From the IMG/VR virus record IMGVR_UViG_3300038505_000007, positions 1 through 64,000 of that record: a stretch of DNA of 64,000 bases, one strand, 5' to 3'. The stretch is from a virus. Positions 44,419-52,907 of this stretch are shown piece by piece (within the stretch, counting starts at the first letter, position 1; the number at the start of each line of letters is the position of its first letter). The notes under the pieces are model-generated. The model saw only the letters and a program-made list of their open reading frames with translations. It was not told where the DNA came from and did not search any database. Made by a program: the position numbers and the translations under genes.

Positions 44419-45376
44419 AATAAGTATAGAGGTGAGTACCATGCAGGCATGGGTTCGTGGGTATACATAGGAACAGGGGGAAGACACGTGTGCTGGGGAT
44501 AGGAGAGCAGAGCAGACACATAGGCTTCGGTGAACTGTGGTGCGGAAGTTCGCGTAGGATGATGTTGGTCGATATGGGTGCGTGTGGGGCGTGTGGGCGC
44601 GTGGCCCCCACCCTCCCCACCTGCCCACAACGAACACGTAGATACAACCACATAGACAAACCTACCCTCACAAAGAGCACCTATGTCCACATAGGCCAAC
44701 ACATACCCAATATGCCCACCTATACCCACATAAGCAGACATAGGCCTATACAGACACATATGCCCACATAGACCCGCATAGGAACACAGAAATGCCTGTT
44801 CCTACCTGTGTCTGCCTATACCTACACAGGAACACAAGCATACCTATTCCTGTACTGCCTATTCCTGTACTGCCTATTCCTGTACTGCCTATTCCTGTAC
44901 TGCCTATTCCTGTACTGCCTATTCCTGTACTGCCTATTCCTACCTAGGTCTACTTAGGTCTACCCCATACCCATAAGGGTATACCTATACCTATCTAACT
45001 ACCTATGTCTACTTATCCCTATGTAGAGGATACAGATATTCCTGTGTCTACCTCTACCTAGGTTTAGGTCTATACCTACTTATATTTAAGTTTAAGTTTA
45101 GGTTTAAGTATATGTCTACCTATACCCGCACAAGAACATACATACAGACGCATAGATAGACATACTCATGTCCCCGGGTTATACCTACCTACCTATTAGT
45201 GTATACATCTATCTTCTGCCTATTCCTCCTATTGTTATTCTTGTTGTTATTTGTTTCGTTTCGTTTTGTTTTGTTTTGTTTTGTTTATTCCTACCTACCC
45301 CATACACATGGGAGGGTTTACTTATCCTGATTATAATTATTTTTAATAACAAATAACAAAAGGAGGGGAGGTTTTT
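44419..45376. repeat. Gene-free repeat-rich region
   Basis: About 950 bp with no credible gene. It contains scattered CACATAGG, CCTATACC and CCTACCTA words through most of its length, seven copies of a 15-bp tandem unit (CCTATTCCTGTACTG, 44843-44940), a run of TTTAAG-type hexamers (about 45085-45108), and TTTTG repeats (about 45262-45286). It ends in an AT-rich patch with CCTGATTATAATTA (45327) and AAAGGAGGGG, the ribosome-binding site of the next gene. Possible roles are an origin, a recombination hot spot, or a spacer; none is shown. Confidence 0.6.
44843..44940 (+). repeat. 15-bp direct repeat array, seven units
   Basis: CCTATTCCTGTACTG repeats with an exact 15-bp period at 44843, 44858, 44873, 44888, 44903, 44918 and 44933 (last unit partial). 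There are no spacers, so it is a tandem array and not CRISPR. Confidence 0.9.
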
Positions 45377-45746
45377 GTGATATGGGCTTATGTTCGAGTG
45401 AGGGACAATGATGATATGCGCGCTTTGACGGATTATAGATATGACTTTGAGGTAATAGGGGAGTGCTGGATAAAATTGAACGCTTGGGTTAAGTTTGACG
45501 CGCTGTGTGCCTATGCTACGAAAGGCAGCCGTTTTGCAAACGATCGAGAGACGACCAATTTTTTTAAAGCTATTGTTGTTATACTATGAGCCAATATCAC
45601 AAAATGAAATTTTTATCGATAACGCTGATTTGTACGGCCGCTTCGGGTTTTATGAAATTCTAGATGAAGAAAAAGCAGAAAAAGACGATCAAATGATTTT
45701 TAGTGCGCAGATAGGTAACGCTGAATATGCGCTAATCAAATTCTAA
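45377..45746 (+). pseudogene. Frameshifted gene, function unknown
   Basis: A GTG start at 45377 follows a strong AAAGGAGGGGAGG site and opens a 70-residue ORF (MIWAYVRVRDNDDMRALTDY) that ends in TGA at 45589. The next frame (+1) carries a good continuation, YYEPISQNEIFIDNADLYGR and on to EYALIKF at 45746. One base removed near 45575-45590 would join them as about 122 residues. Base use differs from the neighbours. It may be a decaying gene or an indel in the sequence. No family recognised. Confidence 0.5.
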
Positions 45747-45786
45747 AATCTAAGCATAGATAAAACAAACAACAAGGGAGGCAAAA

Positions 45787-46075
45787 ATGAGCGACAAGCA
45801 CAGCAACGACGGTGGCCCGGCGTTCTCGGTCTGGGAATTGAACGGCAAAGACCAGCCGGAGATGACTGGATTCGGAATGACACTACGCGACTACTTCGCG
45901 GCCAGGGCGATGCAGGGGGCTACTCGCTAACCCGGGCGGCGCGATTCAGCAGAACGGCATGAGTGGGTGGGGCTTGTGCAATTGCACCGTAGATGATGTG
46001 GCCGAATTTGCGTGGCGTATCGCCGACGCTATGCTCAAGGCGCGTGGTGGTTTCCACATCGACGCGACGAACTGA
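45787..46075 (+). pseudogene. Frameshifted DGGPAF/GMTLRDYFAA family protein
   Basis: ATG 45787 with GGGAGG upstream gives MSDKHSNDGGPAFSVWELNG, then GMTLRDYFAARAMQGATR and a TAA at 45930. The family of small phage and prophage proteins with DGGPAF and GMTLRDYFAA normally continues with QGLLAN and a helix ending in IADAML. Exactly that is present in the +1 frame (LLANPGGAIQQNGMSGWGL, then VAEFAWRIADAMLKARGG, stop at 46075). Deleting one base of the G5 tract at 45914-45918 would restore it. The region is much GC-richer than its surroundings and probably came from another genome. A sequencing indel is an alternative. Confidence 0.7.
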
Positions 46076-46133
46076 AAAAGGAGAACTAATATTACTTCAT
46101 AGATTAAAACGGTAACAACAAAAGGAGAGCGCT

Positions 46134-46961
46134 ATGTCTTCAAAGTCTTCAAAGTCGTTAAAGCTTGTGCTCACAAAGATTCCCTCTATCAAGAAGCAGA
46201 GTGGGGAGCCGCTTTTGGGGATAAGGTCAGACGTGTCAGGTTTAGGTAATGACTTCGTGTGCGTATCTAGGCCAGCGCTGGTGAAAAAACCTAGCAATGA
46301 GTTCACCTCCAGGTACAATGAGTTCACTTCCAGGTACCTAGGAAACACCCTACTTAACATCCTAGACTTTGAGTACAAGATCGTCACTACTAAGGAGTTG
46401 AACGGAAAAACAGAGGTGATTGAGGAGTTGATGCGTGGCTGTAATATATACATTACATACATTAGGTGGCGCAAGTACACCATGATGTCCAGTAGCGTAG
46501 ACTTAGCCATCTACTTATTTGGCTTGAGTAAGGAGAAGTTCTTGTTGGACTTTTTTGCACTCATGAGCTCTCCTGTCATGGAGGACGTGGTCGCTAAGGC
46601 TTTTGAGAAAATAAACCAGACCCTACACAGGGTGGTGAAATCCAAGACTCTCTTTAGATTTCAAGAAACCCACGCCCCTGTGATTACCCATCTCTACCTC
46701 TCTAGGGACGGTATCTCTGTAAAAGAGCCAGAGGGTGATTACGTGGATCTCACCTTACATATAAGCCTTATGCCAGAGATAGGAGCAAGTGGTTCCACTA
46801 TAATGATAGGCCCTTATATGACGATGAGCGTAGATTTCACTGTCTCCCTTAAGGACTCATTGGTCGAGCAGTACTCGGCAGATAACATAAACATCGACCA
46901 GCTGCTGAAGCAGCACAACGACAACGTGGTCTTAAACGAGTTAATATCCTACATAGGGTAG
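46134..46961 (+). CDS. 250-residue repeat-family protein, member D
   Basis: A 275-residue protein with AAAGGAGAGCGCT before the ATG. The basic start is followed by a 7-residue tandem repeat (NEFTSRYNEFTSRY) caused by a 21-bp duplication at 46296-46337. The helical segment MEDVVAKAFEKINQTLHRVV and the closing pattern (YMTMSVDFTVSLKDSLVEQY then LLKQHNDNVVLNELISYIG) match member C. GISVKEPEGDYVDLTLHISL parallels the hairpins of members B and E. Function unknown. Confidence 0.55.
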   Translation: MSSKSSKSLKLVLTKIPSIKKQSGEPLLGIRSDVSGLGNDFVCVSRPALVKKPSNEFTSRYNEFTSRYLGNTLLNILDFEYKIVTTKELNGKTEVIEELMRGCNIYITYIRWRKYTMMSSSVDLAIYLFGLSKEKFLLDFFALMSSPVMEDVVAKAFEKINQTLHRVVKSKTLFRFQETHAPVITHLYLSRDGISVKEPEGDYVDLTLHISLMPEIGASGSTIMIGPYMTMSVDFTVSLKDSLVEQYSADNINIDQLLKQHNDNVVLNELISYIG

Positions 46962-46970
46962 AAATAAAAC

Positions 46971-47060
46971 ATGGCGCAGGAGTGGTTCATACTAGGAGAT
47001 GTGCAACCTATGATAGAGCCTATCGACAAGGAGACATTCTTTGTCTTCTCAAAGTCCTAG
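46971..47060 (+). CDS. Possible 29-residue peptide
   Basis: ATG 46971 opens MAQEWFILGDVQPMIEPIDK and ends at TAG 47060, in the 110-bp gap before the next gene. No ribosome-binding site is seen, though it is 7 bp after the stop of member D and could be coupled to it. Low confidence. Confidence 0.25.
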   Translation: MAQEWFILGDVQPMIEPIDKETFFVFSKS

Positions 47061-47073
47061 CAAAGGAGGATCT

Positions 47074-47292
47074 ATGTCCATGCTAGATGGAGAGAACAGA
47101 ACAACCTTTGTTGTATCAGTAGGACTTATGTTGCTGCTGTACCTGATACTTTCTCTCATGCTAGATTCCATCCTTTCCATGAAGAGGAAACTAGATAAGA
47201 CTTCAGAACAGGTCAACTCTATGATGGAGAAGAGAAGTCCCCAGCACAGGATGTCTCTGCCTAAAGGAGGTGAGCATGCTGAAGCTCACTAA
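47074..47292 (+). CDS. Small membrane-anchored protein
   Basis: Start at ATG 47074 with AAAGGAGG 5 bp upstream; an upstream TTG is in frame but lies before that site. The 72-residue product has one strongly hydrophobic segment (TTFVVSVGLMLLLYLILSLM) after a short charged start, then a basic helical tail (MKRKLDKTSEQVNSMMEKRS). The N-out or N-in orientation cannot be decided. It overlaps the start of the next gene by 17 bp. It resembles spanin or holin-sized proteins, but there is no further support. Confidence 0.55.
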   Translation: MSMLDGENRTTFVVSVGLMLLLYLILSLMLDSILSMKRKLDKTSEQVNSMMEKRSPQHRMSLPKGGEHAEAH

Positions 47293-47686
47293 CAACATAT
47301 CTGCTATAGTAGATACTTTTAAGATGGGAGACATCCTGCTTGTATACGGGGATATGATAGAGGCCTTTGGTGAATCTGTAGAGTGGGACAACTACAAGAT
47401 CTTTGAAGATGATGAAACTGGAGCTGTATTCACTGTATACGACTGGAAACGTACAGCACTTTATGACCCAGCACTTCCCTCAGTGAAAGAGCTAAAATCA
47501 TACTCCCATTCCATCTCCTTTAGCATAGGAAGCAACAGAAAAGGATCTCTTGAGGAGTTCAAGACTCTGCTTACTAGACATATCCGCTATATAAAGTCCA
47601 AGGAAGATAAGGTGGATGAGATCTTGCTGGGTAAAGCAGTTCCTCCTATTCCTAAAACCACTAGTTTGTATACCTCAAGCTTCTGA
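47276..47686 (+). CDS. Hypothetical protein after the membrane gene
   Basis: Start at ATG 47276 with AAAGGAGG 8 bp upstream, inside the end of the previous gene (136 residues); GTG 47270 is less likely. The product has an alpha/beta pattern (ISAIVDTFKMGDILLVYGDM, then EDDETGAVFTVYDWKR) and a Pro-rich end. It is part of an operon of 47074, 47276 and 47712. No family recognised. Confidence 0.5.
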   Translation: MLKLTNNISAIVDTFKMGDILLVYGDMIEAFGESVEWDNYKIFEDDETGAVFTVYDWKRTALYDPALPSVKELKSYSHSISFSIGSNRKGSLEEFKTLLTRHIRYIKSKEDKVDEILLGKAVPPIPKTTSLYTSSF

Positions 47687-47711
47687 GAAGCTAGAAAGGA
47701 CACAATACACT

Positions 47712-48026
47712 ATGTACTATCTTATTGACAGATTCTTAGCAGAGAATATGTTTCCAGATACAGTTCTGGAAGATGATAATAGTCCAGAGTCTCTTGGACC
47801 TTCCTATGAGGAGTGTTCTTCTTTCTTAGAGAAGAAGCTTCCTTTTATGTTGGGCGCTAACATGGCAATGATAGGATTCTTCCTCTTTTTAGGGAGAGGA
47901 ACTTCTACCGATCCTGTTTCTTCCATTAACTTTGAATTAAGCCGAATTAGGCATGTTGTAGAAACAAATTCTATGAGAGGTAAAAGTCAACCACCCCAGG
48001 CTAAAGCCTGGGGCTTGAAAGAGTAG
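47712..48026 (+). CDS. Hypothetical protein with hydrophobic segment
   Basis: Start at ATG 47712, with AAAGGA about 13 bp upstream (104 residues). The sequence has an acidic start (MYYLIDRFLAENMFPD) and one hydrophobic stretch (LGANMAMIGFFLFLGRG) that may be a membrane segment. Its last codons lie over a perfect 20-bp palindrome at 47994-48013. Function unknown. Confidence 0.45.
   Translation: MYYLIDRFLAENMFPDTVLEDDNSPESLGPSYEECSSFLEKKLPFMLGANMAMIGFFLFLGRGTSTDPVSSINFELSRIRHVVETNSMRGKSQPPQAKAWGLKE
47994..48013. repeat. Perfect GC-rich 20-bp palindrome
   Basis: CCCCAGGCT, AA, AGCCTGGGG: a 9-bp perfect stem with a two-base loop at the end of the 47712 gene. No T run follows, so it is not a standard terminator. 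Hairpins of this kind occur at the ends of IS200/IS605-type elements, but no transposase is present. Confidence 0.6.
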
Positions 48027-48055
48027 CGCATGCCAAGCGTGAAACGGAGAGTTAA

Positions 48056-48766
48056 ATGGAGACTAGGGTGGCCGAGGTCCGAGAGGGCCGTTTAAAGGCA
48101 ACTGAACCGACGAACCGACTAGACGTGGCAGTCCAAAACATGGCGCAGAAAGAGGCTCACGTAGCTCCAGAGGAGCTCTTGGTGTTGAGGAGAGAGGCCC
48201 TCTCTGTCGCGGAGTCGATGCTTGGGAGGCTCTCTACAGCGCGCAAGAGTATGCTGTACCTCATGATGCACGAGGTGGGCAACATAGCGTCTTTTGACTC
48301 TTCTACTGACTACGTGAGACTGAAGCAGAGCGCAGACCACTACTCAAACATGCTGAAATACCTCTACGAGAAGGCTCCGCGCGTCTACGACGCTTTCTGC
48401 ACGCTTGACATGAGGCAAGATAGTGAGCTATCTAAGCAGATAAACAGCACAATGAAGAGGCTCCTCATCTCCAGAGGAATCACACACCTCCCAAAGATGC
48501 TCATGAGTCTCTCCTTAGAGAGAAAGAAGAGGTCCTCGAAGAGGAGAGACCTGCTCTACGACACGTCTGAGGTGGACGCCCTATATCACATCCTCTCAAA
48601 GCGAGACTTCGCTTTGAACGAGGTCGCGACTCTGCTTGTAGTGTACGACAGCATCGTAAGCAGTGAGATACCGGTGGCTAGCGGCCATCACAGCGACAAC
48701 GTAGCTATATTATTCTCTCTGTTTTCTTACTTGCTCACTAGAGCCGTGCTCGACACGATGGGTTGA
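48056..48766 (+). CDS. Hypothetical helical protein
   Basis: A 236-residue, mostly helical protein with CGGAGAGTTAA before the ATG. Charged helices (ELLVLRREALSVAESMLGRL, DYVRLKQSADHYSNMLKYLY) are followed by a basic stretch (LERKKRSSKRRDLLYDTSEV). Codon use is GC-rich like the 35-43 kb region and unlike the genes around it. It is followed by QKEA copy 3. Function unknown. Confidence 0.5.
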   Translation: METRVAEVREGRLKATEPTNRLDVAVQNMAQKEAHVAPEELLVLRREALSVAESMLGRLSTARKSMLYLMMHEVGNIASFDSSTDYVRLKQSADHYSNMLKYLYEKAPRVYDAFCTLDMRQDSELSKQINSTMKRLLISRGITHLPKMLMSLSLERKKRSSKRRDLLYDTSEVDALYHILSKRDFALNEVATLLVVYDSIVSSEIPVASGHHSDNVAILFSLFSYLLTRAVLDTMG

Positions 48767-48785
48767 GAGTCGCGTTTTCCGATAT

Positions 48786-48793
48786 TATAAATA
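48786..48793 (+). promoter_or_regulatory. T4-like late promoter box
   Basis: TATAAATA 24 bp before the ATG at 48817 and 11 bp before its AAGGAGG site. A very compact late-type leader. Confidence 0.55.
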
Positions 48794-48816
48794 AAACAAC
48801 AATAAGGAGGTATTAT

Positions 48817-49194
48817 ATGAAGAGTCAAAAAGAAGCAGTATTTCTGACAGTCTCAGAGGTTCTAGGTCGCGTCCCCTTAAAGGGCGAGCGAGTAGTCCTC
48901 ACTAAGGAGCAGACAGAGCAGGTCAAATCTATCCTGCTTGAGGAGTTCAAGCAGGGCAGGGTGCAGCTAGGTTGCACTTACTCGGAGCAAGACTTGAAGA
49001 AGTACGTGGCTGGGCTGGTAGCTAACTGGTTAAGAAAAGACGTAAGACTGAACGGCGGAGTTGAGTTAAAGGCCTCTGCCTCTAAAGCTAAGCAGCAGGA
49101 GCAGCGGAGTGAGGCAGCCGAGAGTACCTCTTTAGAGGACATGTCTTTGAGCGAGCTCGTATCTGTTGCTAGACAAGCTGTGAGGACGGCTTGA
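48817..49194 (+). CDS. QKEA/NWLRKD phage family protein, copy 3
   Basis: Start at ATG 48817 with AAGGAGG 6 bp upstream and TATAAATA before it (125 residues). MKSQKEAVFLTVSEVLG and the core YSEQDLKKYVAGLVANWLRK then LNGG place it with copies 1 and 2, but the NPGSR..LKALKALR part is missing and replaced by a Ser/Gln/Lys-rich linker and a short helix. It is the most diverged copy. Function unknown. Confidence 0.6.
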   Translation: MKSQKEAVFLTVSEVLGRVPLKGERVVLTKEQTEQVKSILLEEFKQGRVQLGCTYSEQDLKKYVAGLVANWLRKDVRLNGGVELKASASKAKQQEQRSEAAESTSLEDMSLSELVSVARQAVRTA

Positions 49195-49299
49195 TGCTGT
49201 CCTCCTTAATAGGTATGCGACACATACACATACTATAAACAAGACTTCGTACTTATTCTGAAAATAATTTATTAAAAACAAAAACAAGGGAGGGTAAAC

Positions 49300-50415
49300 A
49301 TGAGAGCGTCAGACATTCCTAACATCTTAAATCTAGCTCTTCGAGCTAGAGAGAACGGCTTAGTATTCAATCCTATGTTCAGGGGTGAGGCTGGTCTAGG
49401 TAAATCTCAAGTAGTCCAGCAGTGGGTAGAGGAGCAGCAAAAGAAAGACCCGACTTTTGGCTTTGTCGACCTGCGCATTGCTTACATGGAGGCACCAGAC
49501 TTAATCGGCTTCCCTCACAAAGAAAAAGACGAGAACAACCTAGTGAGAACCACAAACGCGCTCCCGTCTTTCTGGCCTACCTCAGGTAGAGGCCTGCTGT
49601 TCTTAGAGGAAATAAACCGCGGAAAAACATCTGTAATGAACGCTCTCATGCAGCTCCTCACAGATAGAAAGATTCATGAGTACACCCTACCTGAGGGCTG
49701 GATAATAGCCGCCGCTGTGAACCCTGATACTAGTAAGTACGACGTAAACGTTATGGACCAAGCTCTGATGGATAGGTTCGAGGTGTTCGACATCGAGTAC
49801 GACCACGAGTCTTTCTCTCGATACATGGCCAAGAGCAACTGGCATCAAAACATACAGTACTTTATCAACCAAGCTCTATGGGTGTATAAAAAACCAGAAG
49901 AGCTAGCAGAAGACGCAAAATACATCTCTCCAAGAACGTGGTCAAAGCTCAACGCTGCCGAGAAGTCTGGCTTGGCTAGTAGCCGCGCTATGCACTTCAC
50001 GGTATCCACGTCTATCCTAGGTAAGAGTATCGGAACGGCCTACCATAAGTTCTGTTTCGACGAGTCTCCTGTTACGGCCTTTGATCTACTAGAGAACACA
50101 GAGCGCTCGCTTGAGAGAATCAAGGAGCTAGTTAAAAACTCCTCGTACAGAGGCGACATGATCTCTGTATTAGTTCAATCTATCGTCCAAAACTTTGGTG
50201 GGCCAGACGAGACGTGTGAGCAGGGTAAAATACCAGAGTCCTTGATGATCAAGGTAGCAGACATCATCCCAGCAGATCAAGCTGTTCAGCTCATCAAGGA
50301 GTGCGCTTTCGCTACCAACAAAGGCATACAGTATATCAAAGAGTTGGCAGAGAGACACAAGAGTGTCCTCAAGAGGATCAAAGCAGACGTTGTGACAGAG
50401 GACGATAAGAACTAA
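49300..50415 (+). CDS. MoxR-type AAA+ ATPase
   Basis: A 371-residue ATPase with GGGAGG before ATG 49300. Walker A is GEAGLGKS (29-36), Walker B LLFLEE (99-104), a sensor-1 Asn in AAAVNPD (141), and an Arg in the MDRF motif (159). The order and the motif EINRGKTSVMNALMQLLTDR are typical of MoxR ATPases. The next gene is a VWA/metallopeptidase-like protein; MoxR and VWA proteins act together as a chaperone or metal-insertion machine in bacteria, so the pair probably works as one complex. The ATPase likely forms a hexamer. The substrate is unknown. Leader CTGAAAATAATTT precedes the gene. Confidence 0.85.
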   Translation: MRASDIPNILNLALRARENGLVFNPMFRGEAGLGKSQVVQQWVEEQQKKDPTFGFVDLRIAYMEAPDLIGFPHKEKDENNLVRTTNALPSFWPTSGRGLLFLEEINRGKTSVMNALMQLLTDRKIHEYTLPEGWIIAAAVNPDTSKYDVNVMDQALMDRFEVFDIEYDHESFSRYMAKSNWHQNIQYFINQALWVYKKPEELAEDAKYISPRTWSKLNAAEKSGLASSRAMHFTVSTSILGKSIGTAYHKFCFDESPVTAFDLLENTERSLERIKELVKNSSYRGDMISVLVQSIVQNFGGPDETCEQGKIPESLMIKVADIIPADQAVQLIKECAFATNKGIQYIKELAERHKSVLKRIKADVVTEDDKN

Positions 50416-50489
50416 TTTACATCTATAAAAGTCCAGCTAAGCGCCGGATGCCTCCCACCCTCCCCCCAATCTTAGTTGGACACATTAGG

Positions 50490-50526
50490 TACAGCGAGAT
50501 TCCGGCTCTCGCTGTATCGTCTTTTT
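50490..50526 (+). terminator. Rho-independent terminator after the MoxR gene
   Basis: Stem TACAGCGAGA with TCTCGCTGTA (10 bp), 7-base loop, followed by TCGTCTTTTT. The VWA gene downstream has its own TATAAT at 50539-50544 just after CTGAAAATAT, so the two genes may be transcribed from separate promoters despite being functionally paired. Confidence 0.85.
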
Positions 50527-50566
50527 CTGAAAATATATATAATACAACACACAAGAGAGGTTTAGT

Positions 50567-52105
50567 ATGCGTACAATAGCAAAACTCGATAGAGTAAATC
50601 AACTAACAGTAGATGACGTAAGAATGGCTGAGGCTAAGTATGACTCTTACTTAGAGTCCTCCATATTCAACATCACTATGTCTTACCCTTTTTGGGGACA
50701 CATGCTTCAAAACATCGACATTTTTCCGTCATATTCCCTACCCACATTAGGCGTAACCTACGATAAACACGGCTCAAAGTACGTCATGTATATCAACCCC
50801 GTATATTTTTCTATAATGCTCTCTCAAAAGCAGAGAGTGTCAGTTCTTTTACATGAGTTGCATCACTTAATACATGGCCACCTAAAAAGATTTAACTTCA
50901 AGAGCATGTCTTCGTCAGACGTTAAGCTCTACGGTATAGCCGCAGACTTAGCGGTCAACCAGCTTATCAAAGATCTACCTGACGGCTGCGACTTCTGTAA
51001 AGATCAACCTATTGATTTTGTGTGCCCTAACGATAAGTGTCCTGGTCACGTTCTCACTCTAAACATGTTCAAGCACAACGGTAAGCCTTTTCCAAAAGAT
51101 CAAACTGCTGAGTACTACTACAGTCTATTAAAGCAGTCTGATATACTAAACATGATTGGAGGCTCAGGCGACAACAATGACTCACAGAATAATCAAAATC
51201 AACAAAACAACAATAACAGTAACTCACAGAGCAACCAAAATCAACAACAAGCCAACAGTGGCTCAGGAAGCGGTGGTCAAGGCTCTGCGCAGAACAAGTC
51301 TGAAGAAGAAAAAATAAACTCTGTTCAAAAGCGAAAGAAAAATAAGCTGTCCCCTATAGACCAGCACGACCTATCTGAAGTCGCAAAAGAGATGGGTAAG
51401 GAGAGCGACAACAACGATCCTAACATGGACGACGTGCTATCAGACTTAATCAAGCGAACGATGATTAAGGCTAACATGGGGTACAACAACTTACCTCAAG
51501 CAGCAAGAGACATCTTCGATAAGATACAGGCACAAAAAAGCCAGATAAACTTTAAGAAAATCCTACTGGACGCTATCAAGCGCAGCGTGTCTGGTATAGA
51601 CGACACGCACGATTGGTCTCGCCTCTCTAGGCGATACGACGTTTTTGCTCCCGGGATAAAAGACGGCGAGCTACCTAAGCTCCACATATATATTGACACG
51701 TCTGGCTCTATCTCGGCTCAAGAGCTTTCTGAGTTCTTAGACATTATCGATGAGTTCATAAAGATAGGCCACAGAAAGTGCACAATATCGTTCTTTCACA
51801 CCTCCTTGTATAAGACCCTCACATACACACGAGGAAAAAGATTTGACTCAAAAGACCTTCAAATCGGCGGCACAGAGTTAGCACCCGTAATGCAAGACAT
51901 TATTAAAAAACAACCTGACCTCTCTATCATCCTCACAGATGGTCTCTACCCCTATGTCGATAGATCTCAGTTAAATATCAGGCATGGGCAGAAAATTCCT
52001 GAGATATTGTTCATCATATCAAGAGACAGCAACGTTGAGCCTAAAGATAACCCATTAGGAGCCTACGGTAAGACAATTAAAGTCCCTAAGACTAAGAATA
52101 AATAA
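50567..52105 (+). CDS. VWA-like protein with HExxH metallopeptidase-like domain
   Basis: A 512-residue protein with AGAGAGG before the ATG. The N-terminal domain has HELHH at 96-100 inside VLLHELHHLIHGHLKRF, a zinc-metallopeptidase-type motif (DUF2201-like), and later Cys residues (CDFCKDQPIDFVCPND). A Gln/Asn/Ser-rich linker (about 205-245) follows. The C-terminal VWA-like domain shows DTSGS (about 376-380), GGTEL (about 432) and LTDG (about 455), the residues of a metal-ion-dependent adhesion site. This two-domain protein is known as a partner of MoxR ATPases. It should bind the ATPase through the VWA domain. Whether the HExxH is catalytic here cannot be said. Confidence 0.8.
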   Translation: MRTIAKLDRVNQLTVDDVRMAEAKYDSYLESSIFNITMSYPFWGHMLQNIDIFPSYSLPTLGVTYDKHGSKYVMYINPVYFSIMLSQKQRVSVLLHELHHLIHGHLKRFNFKSMSSSDVKLYGIAADLAVNQLIKDLPDGCDFCKDQPIDFVCPNDKCPGHVLTLNMFKHNGKPFPKDQTAEYYYSLLKQSDILNMIGGSGDNNDSQNNQNQQNNNNSNSQSNQNQQQANSGSGSGGQGSAQNKSEEEKINSVQKRKKNKLSPIDQHDLSEVAKEMGKESDNNDPNMDDVLSDLIKRTMIKANMGYNNLPQAARDIFDKIQAQKSQINFKKILLDAIKRSVSGIDDTHDWSRLSRRYDVFAPGIKDGELPKLHIYIDTSGSISAQELSEFLDIIDEFIKIGHRKCTISFFHTSLYKTLTYTRGKRFDSKDLQIGGTELAPVMQDIIKKQPDLSIILTDGLYPYVDRSQLNIRHGQKIPEILFIISRDSNVEPKDNPLGAYGKTIKVPKTKNK

Positions 52106-52128
52106 CGTATCAGCATATGGAGGGGTGC

Positions 52129-52869
52129 ATGAGATTTTATCCTTCACGCCAAAATAACTTAAAAGTCATAAGTGTATCTTACAAGAAGATTCAAGACGTG
52201 CCAACGATACATCCTTTCAATGACTCTCTCTTTGCCAACGATAACGTCTTTGTTCTTGAGAAAGACGGAAAAATACACCAGCAGAAGTCGTCTTCTAGGA
52301 TAGGCCACTTCTTCGACGAGGATCGTATAGTGGTGGTACTGCAAGGCATAACATGCGAAGTGACCCTTGGAACACCTGAGTCTAAGACGACCGTAAGCAT
52401 CCCTGTAGTTTTTAATTTACCTTCTCTCTTAAGAGACGATCAAAAGAACATCCTATACTTAGCCGATTTGAGCTACACAGATTTATTTAGAAATACTTTA
52501 ACCGCAGTGTACACTGATGATTTCTTAAATAAGATGTTTGCTTTAGCTGATTTCTCTTATATAAAAAACCCCTTAGATATAAAAGGCAGGATTGTGTTAA
52601 AGCACTCTATTGAGATAGATCATCATCAAAAAGATAGAGGTATAGTTATACGAGGAGACTTCATAGGCTCTATGTATACAGAGAACCATACCCTAGAAAA
52701 CGGAGACCCTAGTATTCATATTAGCTCATTCTTGAGCTTAAGAATGTTTATCAGCGTACACGTGTCATCAGATCTCTTGATAAAGAAGATGACTCCCACT
52801 GTTGAGTCTCTATGTAAAGAGATAAACAATCAGGCTGCTGTAGACCTAATACTAAGCGTGTCTGCTTAA
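52129..52869 (+). CDS. 250-residue repeat-family protein, member E
   Basis: Start at ATG 52129, because GGAGGGG lies 5 bp upstream; the earlier ATG at 52117 contains that site and is not used. The 246-residue product has a beta-rich front half, then DRGIVIRGDFIGSMYTENHT, FLSLRMFISVHVSSDLLIKK and the helix VESLCKEINNQAAVDLILSV, the shared closing pattern of the family. It follows the VWA gene after only 23 bp, so it is in the same operon. Function unknown. Confidence 0.55.
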   Translation: MRFYPSRQNNLKVISVSYKKIQDVPTIHPFNDSLFANDNVFVLEKDGKIHQQKSSSRIGHFFDEDRIVVVLQGITCEVTLGTPESKTTVSIPVVFNLPSLLRDDQKNILYLADLSYTDLFRNTLTAVYTDDFLNKMFALADFSYIKNPLDIKGRIVLKHSIEIDHHQKDRGIVIRGDFIGSMYTENHTLENGDPSIHISSFLSLRMFISVHVSSDLLIKKMTPTVESLCKEINNQAAVDLILSVSA

Positions 52870-52907
52870 TAATATCCCCTTAACAGGGTAAGACGAACGA
52901 GGTCTTT

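Noticed and set aside
44317-44771. ORFs of about 100-140 residues on both strands over the repeat region
   Set aside because: Low-complexity, His/Pro/Thr-rich translations from repetitive DNA without ribosome-binding sites.
44843-44940. 15-bp repeats considered as CRISPR or coding
   Set aside because: No spacers, unit too short, and no ORF with a start that would use them.
47616-47711. Upstream extension of the 104-residue gene
   Set aside because: The extension overlaps the coding sequence of the previous gene; ATG 47712 with an upstream AAAGGA is the better start.
50490-50526. Possible riboswitch before the VWA gene
   Set aside because: The hairpin with a T run directly after the MoxR gene is adequately explained as a terminator and no conserved aptamer core was recognised.
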